From assembly GCA_905236675.1 (NCBI GenBank), contig CAJOND010000010.1:36723-100722 (forward strand): 64,000 nt of DNA, given 5' to 3'. The notes under the pieces were generated by a model. It ran no database searches, was not told the DNA's origin, and was given only the letters and a program-made list of their open reading frames with translations. Position 1 is the stretch's first letter; each line of letters opens with the position of its first letter. Made by a program: the position numbers and the translations under genes. Of the stretch, positions 36,541-44,250 are shown piece after piece. This DNA is from Candidatus Rifleibacteriota bacterium (lineage in GTDB: Bacteria; Muiribacteriota; Ozemobacteria; Ozemobacterales; Ozemobacteraceae).

Positions 36541-38250
36541 ATGGAAAATATTAATATATCATTAACTAGTAAGAATGTTCGAAAAAGAGATTATAAAGAA
36601 CTAATTAAATCAATTCCTTTTTTGATTGCTCTTTCTTTTATCATTTTTTCTATAACTTTACTTTTTGTTGAAACTTATTTTAGCTATAAAGATAATTTTG
36701 TAATCCCTTATTGGATTACAACTACAAACGATTATTTTACCAATTTTTTTGTATTAGAAATATTATTATTGCTAATAGTCGTTAAAAATCGTCTTGAAAG
36801 CAAACAATTAACAAAAATTCAAAGTAGTCTAAAACATATAGTCGATTCTGCACCTTTTGGTATTACAATAATGATACTGATTTTAATATCAGTGTTATTT
36901 ATTTTTATTGAATTCTTTATATATGGTGGAGTCGAAGAAAAGATTCCTACTTGGATAACACTAACAAATGAATATTTAACTTATATTTTCATCGTTGAAC
37001 TTATTTTAAGGTGGATTGTTAGCCGAACTAATCATTCTTTTATTACAAATTACTGGATAGATATTTTAGCAGTAATGCCTTCTTTCAGAATATTCAGATT
37101 TTTCAGATTAGGTCGTATTTTAAGAATATTACGATTACTTCGTTTGTTCAGAGTCTTTTCAATTGGTTCAGAATTTACTAGAAAATTTAGTTTTTTCAGT
37201 AAGATATTTGAAGGCAGATTAACAGAAATAGGAATTATCTCAAGTTTTGGTTTGTTTGCTATCTTTTTCGGAGCTGTTGGTTTATCTCAATTTGAAGCAG
37301 GTAGCTCTGACGACATAAACAATATTTCTGATGCTTTTTGGAAATCACTTTTTTCGTTAATGGCCGGTGAATATGCTGATTACCCAGTTACTTTAGGCGG
37401 TAAGATTGTATTTTTCATCCTGTTAATTTTTGAAATGGGTATTTTTGCAATGCTCACAGGTACTTTTTCAGCTATTATGATGGATAAAATCAAGGAGACA
37501 ACTATGCATAAACATACAGATCCTGAAGAGTTAAATAATCATGTAATTATATGTGGTTTTGGTCAGAAAACTATTATTCTATCAAGAGAGTTTCTCCTTG
37601 ATCCCGCTTTTGAAGATTCTGAAATCCTTATTATTTCTGAAAAACCAAATATGATGGAAGAACTTCAACAACACGGATTAGATACAAGTAGAATCAGTTT
37701 GCTAAATGAAGATTTTACGAGTATTTCGGCTCTTAACAAAGCTGGAGTTGAAAGAGCTCGACTAGCAGTAATAACTTCCGAACGTAATGGAACGCGTTCT
37801 ACTCAGGATGTTGACGCTAGAACAATCTTGGCTGCTCTGACAATTGAAAAACTAAATCCTAAAATTCATACTTCTGCTGAAATATATAACGAAGAATTTG
37901 CAAGCCATCTAAAAATGGGTGGTGTTGAAGACGTAGTTATTCAAGGTGAAGTTTCAGGAAAATTGCTTGCAAGAATTTCAATGCATGAAGGTTTGTTAGC
38001 ATTTTTTAAGGATTTACTATCAAGAGATTCTGGAAATACTCTTATTTTTATTATGGCGACCCAAGAATATGCTGGTAAAAATTATAATGAAGCATCTACA
38101 ATGCTTCACGAAAAGTTTGGATATACATTAGTAGGGGTTAAGCCTTATGATAAAGATGTTATGGTTAATCCAAAAGAAAAAATAATAGCTGCAAACGATG
38201 AATTACTCGTTATTGCACCTGTGACATCTGGAAAGGATAAGCAACAATGA
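36541..38250 (+). CDS. Voltage-gated-type ion channel with RCK (TrkA-N) domain
   Basis: 569 residues. Residues 180-206 form an S4-like helix with Arg at regular steps (FRIFRFFRLGRILRILRLLR). S5, a pore loop and S6 lie at 230-315, then a TrkA-N/RCK domain from 333 (NNHVIICGFGQKTIILSREF) and a TrkA-C-like end. The pore loop where K channels have TVGYGD reads MAGEYAD (274-280), so ion selectivity is uncertain. Residues 25-90 and 105-165 resemble each other with an exact offset of 80 (IPYWITTTNDYFTNFFVLEI, IPTWITLTNEYLTYIFIVEL), which suggests a duplicated S1-S2 pair. The stop overlaps the next start (ATGA). Confidence 0.85.
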   Translation: MENINISLTSKNVRKRDYKELIKSIPFLIALSFIIFSITLLFVETYFSYKDNFVIPYWITTTNDYFTNFFVLEILLLLIVVKNRLESKQLTKIQSSLKHIVDSAPFGITIMILILISVLFIFIEFFIYGGVEEKIPTWITLTNEYLTYIFIVELILRWIVSRTNHSFITNYWIDILAVMPSFRIFRFFRLGRILRILRLLRLFRVFSIGSEFTRKFSFFSKIFEGRLTEIGIISSFGLFAIFFGAVGLSQFEAGSSDDINNISDAFWKSLFSLMAGEYADYPVTLGGKIVFFILLIFEMGIFAMLTGTFSAIMMDKIKETTMHKHTDPEELNNHVIICGFGQKTIILSREFLLDPAFEDSEILIISEKPNMMEELQQHGLDTSRISLLNEDFTSISALNKAGVERARLAVITSERNGTRSTQDVDARTILAALTIEKLNPKIHTSAEIYNEEFASHLKMGGVEDVVIQGEVSGKLLARISMHEGLLAFFKDLLSRDSGNTLIFIMATQEYAGKNYNEASTMLHEKFGYTLVGVKPYDKDVMVNPKEKIIAANDELLVIAPVTSGKDKQQ

Positions 38251-39494
38251 AAAATCTTAGAGTTTTAATTCCTTTATATCTTTTAACTTTTGTTTCTCCT
38301 TGTGCTTCCGAAGGATTCCCCAACTATTTATATTATTTTCAAAAAAAAGCTTTAGAAATAAATAGTGATGATTATTCTGATGGTAAGAAAACTGCTATTA
38401 AAGACAAAGAATATCTTGGTGATTTTACTAACCATACAGAAGAACATGTTTTGATGGTTGCCGACAAAACTTTAGAAATAATGGATTCTTTTGAAAAGGT
38501 GATAAAAAAAGGAACTTTTCAAAAACCTGATACTTTTTCTATCAATAATCAGGATTCTAACAGATTAAATTTTGGCGTTGGAAATATAAACAAAGCAACT
38601 ATGGTAGTAGCTTCTATTTATCATGATGCAGGAATGAAAAGCGGTGGATATATTCTTGATAAAGAAGGGAAAGTTGTTCTTGATGACAATGGTAAACCTA
38701 AAAAAGCTACAGATGGAAACGATATAAGAAAAAATCATGCTTTAAATTCTGCTATAATACTATTAGTAGATAGAGAATTATGGAAAGATTCAGAAATAGA
38801 TGTAGATACAGCCAGTTTGCTTTGTTTTGCACATAGTAAATCAACCAGCGGAGTAAGAGATTTAAGCCGTAAATCTGATTGGAGTAATGGTTTTGACAAG
38901 CTGGATAGAGTAGTCAAAGCTTACAATGCTGAACATGAAAAAAAGATTTATTTTAACAGAGAAAAATTTGAAAATGATGAAGAGCTGTTGAGTGCTTTGT
39001 CAACTTCTGCTTTGGCTATAAGACTAGGTGATGTCAGCCGTGATTCTGGCAGACATGCCAGGGCTCAAAATGGCGGCGAAATAGTAGTTTACAGATCAAC
39101 AGTAAACTCTTTGGCTAATGATGCTCCTGGTGAAGCTATGAATGCCAGAGTTTATAATTATAGAACTGGATTTGTAAAAGGTTTATTTTCTAGACAGGTT
39201 CATGTTGGTGAACAAAACAATATTCTAAATCATACTCTTGTAGATGAATCTGGTAAAGTCTATCATGAAATGACCATAGAAGATGGAAACTATGCTCCAT
39301 ATTGCACTTTCCAGAATGTCATAGAACATTGTGGCGAAATTGAATCTGCTCCAGATGCAGACATTTATATTAATATTCAATTTAACAACGATGTTACTTC
39401 TCATTATCAAAAAGTCTATAATCAGATGAGACAGGCTTATTACGACCAAAAAGGCGAAAAAGCAATAAAGATAAATTTTTACTGGGATAAATAA
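38247..39494 (+). CDS. Exported HD-domain-like protein
   Basis: The protein has 415 residues. The start MKNLRVLIPLYLLTFVSPCA is a signal peptide. The mature part has an HD-type order of metal ligands: NHTEEHVLMVADKT, ASIYHDAGMK, NHALNSAIIL, LCFAHSKS and RLGDVSRDSG. HD phosphohydrolases are usually cytoplasmic, so an exported one is uncommon. The C-terminal 130 residues are of unknown type. It overlaps the channel gene by 4 bases and shares its transcript, ending at a terminator 16 bases past the stop. The substrate is unknown. Confidence 0.65.
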   Translation: MKNLRVLIPLYLLTFVSPCASEGFPNYLYYFQKKALEINSDDYSDGKKTAIKDKEYLGDFTNHTEEHVLMVADKTLEIMDSFEKVIKKGTFQKPDTFSINNQDSNRLNFGVGNINKATMVVASIYHDAGMKSGGYILDKEGKVVLDDNGKPKKATDGNDIRKNHALNSAIILLVDRELWKDSEIDVDTASLLCFAHSKSTSGVRDLSRKSDWSNGFDKLDRVVKAYNAEHEKKIYFNREKFENDEELLSALSTSALAIRLGDVSRDSGRHARAQNGGEIVVYRSTVNSLANDAPGEAMNARVYNYRTGFVKGLFSRQVHVGEQNNILNHTLVDESGKVYHEMTIEDGNYAPYCTFQNVIEHCGEIESAPDADIYINIQFNNDVTSHYQKVYNQMRQAYYDQKGEKAIKINFYWDK

Positions 39495-39510
39495 GTATTG
39501 ATTATATGCA

Positions 39511-39535
39511 CTCCCCTTTTTAAGGGGAGTTTTTT
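39511..39535 (+). terminator. Terminator of the channel/HD operon
   Basis: CTCCCCTT pairs with AAGGGGAG around three T and is followed by six T. Confidence 0.85.
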
Positions 39536-39559
39536 ATTTTCTTCGTCTGGCGGAAGAAC
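39535..39559 (-). repeat. 25-base copy of the rpoN 3' end
   Basis: Identical over 25 bases to 47281-47305, the last codons of rpoN (encoding the Ser-Ser-Ala-Arg-Arg-Arg-Lys end). Flanks differ. There is no other coding signal here. Confidence 0.8.
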
Positions 39560-39794
39560 AATTATTAAAATATAGCAATTGTTATAATAATAAAAATGCT
39601 TTTTCTATGGTCATTTGGAACGCACTGCGTTCCGTTTTAAACAGTTTTGACAACAAAGATCTGCCTCCAGTTTAGCTGTTCTTTTTTTGATGCTTCTCAA
39701 ACAATTCAATTTGTTAGGGAAACTGGATTTTGCGAAGCAAAAGACTGAAGTGGGAGCAATGCAAAGCATTGAGTAGATGGAAATGAAACAAAAT
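39560..39794. repeat. Intergenic stretch with short hairpin repeats
   Basis: No gene. It contains small palindromes such as GAACGCACTGCGTTC, TTTTGCGAAGCAAAA and CAATGCAAAGCATTG. The last part, on the reverse strand, resembles 47104-47125 (CTAC-CAATGCTTTGC-TCCC) and has the CCCACTTCAGTC word also seen at 45955. Confidence 0.5.
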
Positions 39795-40118
39795 TTAAGA
39801 ATACTGTTTTTGCAAGCGATTTATAATTGATTCTACCAATAACAAATCTTTGTCGTTTAAATTCTTCAATTTGTTTGTTACTTTTTTCAGTAAAGCTGGA
39901 TTCTGGGCTTTATCATCGAAAAAATCTTTTGGAGAAATATTTAGCAAACGGCAGATTTCTAGAAAATCGCTCATAGATGGTAAAGCACGACCAGAAGTAA
40001 TGTTACCCAAATAACTATAACTTCTGCCCATTTTCAAGCTGAAACCACGTTCTGATTCGCCACTTTCTGCAACCAGTTTAAGTATTCTTTGCTGAATAAA
40101 GCTTTCATCTATTTCCAT
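39795..40118 (-). CDS. XRE-family helix-turn-helix regulator
   Basis: I start it at ATG 40118, with GGAG 7 bases before it; the TTG-initiated longer frame uses the ribosome site itself as codons. 107 residues: an N-terminal HTH_3 domain (LVAESGESERGFSLKMGRSY...NITSGRALPSMSDFLEICRLLNISPKDFF), then a helical tail. The domain is that of the Cro/C1 family of DNA-binding repressors, though the usual Gln in the second helix is replaced. It is next to a structured leader and the GLUG lipoprotein, transcribed away from them, and may regulate that gene (inference). Confidence 0.85.
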   Translation of the reverse strand: MEIDESFIQQRILKLVAESGESERGFSLKMGRSYSYLGNITSGRALPSMSDFLEICRLLNISPKDFFDDKAQNPALLKKVTNKLKNLNDKDLLLVESIINRLQKQYS

Positions 40119-40257
40119 AAAAATCTCCAAAAAGATTCTAAATCATAGATAACCATCTCTATACAATTAAATTGGTTGATTTTTGATTAGTAACAAACTA
40201 AAATAGTTATGAAAGACCAAATAAACAATTCTATTTGTTAAAAGATTAATAGCTATG

Positions 40258-40348
40258 GGATACGCATCCAATCGCAAACGTTATGGGAAGGCGCACCAAA
40301 ACTTAAATGGTATACCATTTTCTCAAGCTTGTCGTTGACAACCTTGAG
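40258..40348 (+). promoter_or_regulatory. Structured 5' leader of three successive hairpins
   Basis: GGAT-ACGC-ATCC (40258-40269); a perfect 16-base palindrome AAATGGTATACCATTT (40305-40320); and CTCAAG/TTGTC paired with GACAA/CTTGAG (40322-40348). The last hairpin is followed by a T-rich tract. The order suggests an RNA control element or attenuator, but it matches no known class to me. Confidence 0.5.
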
Positions 40349-40396
40349 TGTTTCTTGTTCTAGATGCAAAAAATTTCTATCCAAGAGGATATTATT

Positions 40397-40801
40397 ATGA
40401 AAAAACACTTGCTTTCAATCATCGCTTCTATCGTAATTTGTGCTCTTCTTCTAATCGGTTGCGGTGGTGGAGGCGGTGGCGGCGGAAGTTCTGCACCTTC
40501 CGAACCAACAGAGTTTATTTACTCAACCGAAGCTAACAACAAAGGCACTTTCAAACTTACTTCAAGTAAGTCAGGTGCAGTCGTTGAATCAAGTGAAGAA
40601 GGAACGCTGACAAATGGTTCCAGCATAGTTCTAACAGAACGTTTGGCAAAAAGCAATGAAAGCAAGCTATATGGTGGCAATTCCTCTAATGTTTATACTT
40701 TGCAGGCAAAAAATGACAACAAGACTGTAAAGAAGCTTGATAAGCCAATAATATTGACTATTCCTAATAATTTCAGCAAAGAATTTAAAACATTTTCCTA
40801 G
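40397..40801 (+). CDS. N-terminal fragment of frameshifted GLUG lipoprotein
   Basis: Start ATG 40397 with AAGAGGA 7 bases upstream. The product MKKHLLSIIASIVICALLLI-GC is a lipoprotein signal with lipobox LIGC, followed by a run of eight Gly and a beta-rich region (TEFIYSTEANNKGTFKLTSS). The frame stops at TAG 40799, while the continuation of the protein lies in the next frame (GSKSETASDWQYTQILDDN). One extra T in the TTTT at 40793-40796 would join them. So this and the following frame are one gene broken by a single-base deletion or by a sequencing error. Confidence 0.8.
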   Translation: MKKHLLSIIASIVICALLLIGCGGGGGGGGSSAPSEPTEFIYSTEANNKGTFKLTSSKSGAVVESSEEGTLTNGSSIVLTERLAKSNESKLYGGNSSNVYTLQAKNDNKTVKKLDKPIILTIPNNFSKEFKTFS

Positions 40802-43800
40802 GTTCCAAGTCAGAAACAGCTTCTGATTGGCAATATACCCAGATTCTGGATGATAACGATACTAATCCGACTGTAGTTAAAACAACACGTTTGGCAGTTA
40901 AAGACCTAAATACTTTCAAGGTTAAGACTTACAGATTGAGCTACTCTTTTGCTATTTTTGCCTCAAAAGACAATGGAGAAGATAAACCCACAAACTCTGA
41001 TTCTGTAAAATCAATGGTCTTTTCTTCTGACCCAATAAAGGTTTATTACGACAAGAGTTCTAAATATATCACTGATATAAAAGTTTCAAGCTGTATTACA
41101 GCAAATAAGTCTTCTGCTCTCTTTGACGGAAGCGAAGTTACAAGCCAGCTTGTATTCTTTAATAGTGCTTCTGCCGATGTGAGCGGTCTAAAAATCGATG
41201 GTTCGACAGCCGTTCAGACTTCTTCGACCGACAAAGATTCTTCTAATAATCAGTATTCTCATACTCTTTATATTAAATCCTATAAGAAAAACAATATAAC
41301 AATAAGTGGGAACAATGCTACTTATTCTTTTGAACTTAAACTTACTGGAGTTTCCACTAAAGATTTTCCAGATTCTTTCAGAATAATGACTGTTTTAAAA
41401 GATGTTAATGGAACAGAATTTGCCTCTGAAGGTTCTGTAAAACTCAAAAAAGAAAAAGAACCAGAAAAGGTAGATACTAAAACAAATACATCTATAAATA
41501 CTTCAACTGGTACTAATACCAATACTAAGACTTCAACAAACACTTCTACAGGAACTAGCACGAATACAAACACATCTACTGGCACCAGTACTAATACTAA
41601 AACCTCAACAGGCACTTCAACTACAACTAACATTACGACAAATACATCTACTAATACGGGTTCTTCAACAGAAACTAGTAGTAATACAAATACGACAACG
41701 ACAACGGTAACGGCAACTAATACTAGTAGCAACACTTCGACAGAAACTAATACTCAAACTACTACAAACCCGCAAACTTCAACATATACTGATACATCCA
41801 GTAATACAGAAACCAATACATCTACTGATACTGGAACTTCAACAAATATAGAAATTTCTGTTTCTATTAGTTCAACAAACAGCGAAACAAACAAAGTTGA
41901 AGTTACAACACCAATAAAGATAACTTTCAATGAAAAGATGGATAATAATCAAAATCTATTAGGTTTAATCTGTCTTATCTGTAATTCTAATAATCTTATT
42001 ACTGCTTCAAATCAGTTAGAATGGTCTATCGAAAATAATAAAGACGTTTTAACGGTTAAAAATATAAAACTTGTTCCTGAGCAAAGCTATACTATAAAGT
42101 TGAATTCTGGTTTGAAAACTCAATCCGGTCTTATTTCAACTAATCAGATTACTTCTAGTTTTGTGACAAGAGATGCTGTTGTTCTTAACATCACTAATCT
42201 GACTGCTCAAAATGCACATTTGAATACCAGAATAGAAATAACCCCAACAGGTGGGAGCATTTCAAGTATTGAAAATGCTTCTATAAACTTCAATTCAAAC
42301 AGTAAAACAGGTTCTTTCAGTATTCAGAATGATAAGGCTTACTTTACATTAACTTCTGGAACAACTTGGAATCCAGCAACTACTTATTCTGGTACTATTA
42401 GTGGAATACTAGACGGAGACGGCTGTGAAACAAAAACTTGTGATTTCAGCTTTACTACAAGAAATGCTATAACTATTACAAGTGACTCCTTGTCAGGTCA
42501 GAGTGAAAAAATAAGCAGGAATAGTAATATCATATTAATAACTTCCAATAGCGAAGCTATAAGCGATGTAAGTAATGCAAGAATAACCATGAACAGTTCA
42601 AATATTAGTGGTTCATTCAGTATTCAGTCAGATGGGAAAATCAAATTTGTTCCTAGTTCATTTTTCCCGACAAATACAAATGTAACCGCAAAAATCACAG
42701 GAATAAAAGATTACGAAGGAACTATTCTTCCTGAATATGGATTTTCTTTTGAAACAGGTTATTTTGCAGGAGAAGGAACGGAAGACAATCCATATTTGGT
42801 TTCTACTGCCGACGAATTGAATGATGTTCGTCAAATACCTTATTCAAATACTTTTAGACCTTATTTTAAACAAATTAATGATATTGATTTGACTTCTTAT
42901 GGATCATCTTATGACAATGGAAAGGGTTGGGAACCCTTGGATATGAATTGGCTAAATGACGAGGGAGTAATAGACCCTTCTGGAGCCTATGGCTTTGCAG
43001 GTATTTATAATGGAAATAACTACAAAATCACAAACTTGTATATAAATAGACCAGAAGAAGACTCATGTGGTCTATTCAGAACAATTGGTGGTATTTGTGG
43101 AAAGAGAAGTGTTACTAACCTAGGAATAGAGCTTTCATCTGGTGGTATAACTTGTAGATCAGGTGGAGCTTTGGCTGGGAGTTGTTCAGTAGGTGGTAGA
43201 AAGAATGGAATGGAAGATTATAATAATTATTTAGTTACTAACTGTTGGGTTAGAGGTAACGGTAAAATTACTGCAACAAATGGGAATTGTGGAGGCTTAA
43301 TTGGTTTTATTCCAGGATATGGAAATGGAGAAGGAGCATGTTATATAAAAGAATGCTATTCATTGGTTAATGTTGAAGGGACAGTAGACGGTGATTCTGT
43401 TCGTGTCATACCTAATGGTATAGGAGGCTTAGTTGGGGTAATTAATCCTGGACCTGTTTATATAGAGTATTGTTATTCTACTGGAACTGTAAAAAATAAT
43501 GGTACTGGTAATGTTGGTGGTTTGATAGCATATGCTGCAGGAGCACATATAAAAACTTGTTTTTCAAATTCAAATGTTTTAGGAAATTCTATTAATGATT
43601 CAAGTGCAGCAACGGCAGGTTTTGTTGGTTTTGGCGGAGATATTATTAATTGTTACTCTACCGGAAATGTCACAGGAAATGGTAGAATATTTGGATTTAT
43701 AGGAAATTCAAGTAGTTGTATTAACTGCTATTCGACAGGAAATATATATTTTAATGAAACTACAGTTTCAAATAAATCACGATGTTCAGAAGGATTTGGT

Positions 43801-44157
43801 TTTAGTAGTTGGGTAAAACAAAATTGCTACTCTGGAAGTTCTCTTTTAGATATTACTTATCAAAATAGTTCTCCATTTATAGCTAGACATGGAAGTAGTG
43901 GAACTAATTGTTATGCTAAAAAAGATATGACCATTATAAAAAATGATGTTTCTTCTCAGCCTGGCTTAGAAAAACCGTTGCCAGAAACAGTAGCCCTAGA
44001 CGGTGTTGATGGTGCAAATTTACCCGACAACCCAGATTGGAAAAACGAAATATTTAAAGACGGTTATGAAAATGGCGAATCCTTTGATACTATTTGGGAA
44101 ATCAGTTCGTCAGGTCTTCCTATTTTGAAGAATATGCCAGGTAATCCAGTACAGTAA
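40798..44157 (+). CDS. Main part of frameshifted surface lipoprotein: Thr-rich linker, Big_5 and GLUG repeats
   Basis: This is the continuation of the lipoprotein started at 40397, in another frame. Its first apparent start (TTG 40891) has no ribosome site, so it cannot easily be made alone. Layout by base position: beta domain to 41450; a Thr/Ser/Asn repeat linker 41460-41850; three Big_5-type Ig-like repeats 41870-42760 (PIKITFNEKMD, YTIKLNSGLKTQSGLI); and a C-terminal beta-helix region 42770-44000 with GLUG motifs (GGLIGFIPGYG, GGLVGVINPG, GGLIAYAAGA, each followed by Cys-Tyr-Ser). GLUG and Big_5 repeats are typical of large surface adhesins. About 1250 residues if joined. A terminator follows. 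Confidence 0.8.
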   Translation, partial: LGSKSETASDWQYTQILDDNDTNPTVVKTTRLAVKDLNTFKVKTYRLSYSFAIFASKDNGEDKPTNSDSVKSMVFSSDPIKVYYDKSSKYITDIKVSSCITANKSSALFDGSEVTSQLVFFNSASADVSGLKIDGSTAVQTSSTDKDSSNNQYSHTLYIKSYKKNNITISGNNATYSFELKLTGVSTKDFPDSFRIMTVLKDVNGTEFASEGSVKLKKEKEPEKVDTKTNTSINTSTGTNTNTKTSTNTSTGTSTNTNTSTGTSTNTKTSTGTSTTTNITTNTSTNTGSSTETSSNTNTTTTTVTATNTSSNTSTETNTQTTTNPQTSTYTDTSSNTETNTSTDTGTSTNIEISVSISSTNSETNKVEVTTPIKITFNEKMDNNQNLLGLICLICNSNNLITASNQLEWSIENNKDVLTVKNIKLVPEQSYTIKLNSGLKTQSGLISTNQITSSFVTRDAVVLNITNLTAQNAHLNTRIEITPTGGSISSIENASINFNSNSKTGSFSIQNDKAYFTLTSGTTWNPATTYSGTISGILDGDGCETKTCDFSFTTRNAITITSDSLSGQSEKISRNSNIILITSNSEAISDVSNARITMNSSNISGSFSIQSDGKIKFVPSSFFPTNTNVTAKITGIKDYEGTILPEYGFSFETGYFAGEGTEDNPYLVSTADELNDVRQIPYSNTFRPYFKQINDIDLTSYGSSYDNGKGWEPLDMNWLNDEGVIDPSGAYGFAGIYNGNNYKITNLYINRPEEDSCGLFRTIGGICGKRSVTNLGIELSSGGITCRSGGALAGSCSVGGRKNGMEDYNNYLVTNCWVRGNGKITATNGNCGGLIGFIPGYGNGEGACYIKECYSLVNVEGTVDGDSVRVIPNGIGGLVGVINPGPVYIEYCYSTGTVKNNGTGNVGGLIAYAAGAHIKTCFSNSNVLGNSINDSSAATAGFVGFGGDIINCYSTGNVTGNGRIFGFIGNSSSCINCYSTGNIYFNETTVSNKSRCSEGFGFSSWVKQNCYSGSSLLDITYQNSSPFIARHGSSGTNCYAKKDMTIIKNDVSSQPGLEKPLPETVALDGVDGANLPDNPDWKNEIFKDGYENGESFDTIWEISSSGLPILKNMPGNPVQ

Positions 44158-44160
44158 TAC

Positions 44161-44194
44161 AAAACAGGCTTTTGATTCTCTAAAGCCTGTTTTC
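44161..44194 (+). terminator. Terminator of the GLUG lipoprotein
   Basis: AAAACAGGCTTT pairs perfectly with AAAGCCTGTTTT around a short loop. Confidence 0.85.
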
Positions 44195-44250
44195 ATCATT
44201 AATATCTAAACAAAAAATATTTTAGTTTTTTAAAAAGGTGGGATACATAT

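Noticed and set aside
40255..40330. Possible c-di-GMP class I riboswitch (words GCAAAC, GGGA, CGCA present)
   Set aside because: The conserved GNRA-loop helix and receptor helix cannot be drawn; only scattered words match.
41322..41735. Val-rich open frame on - inside the GLUG gene
   Set aside because: Antisense of the Thr/Asn repeat; composition is purely that of the repeat.
40891..44157. Independent gene starting at TTG 40891
   Set aside because: No ribosome site, and the coding frame continues upstream to the shift near 40798.
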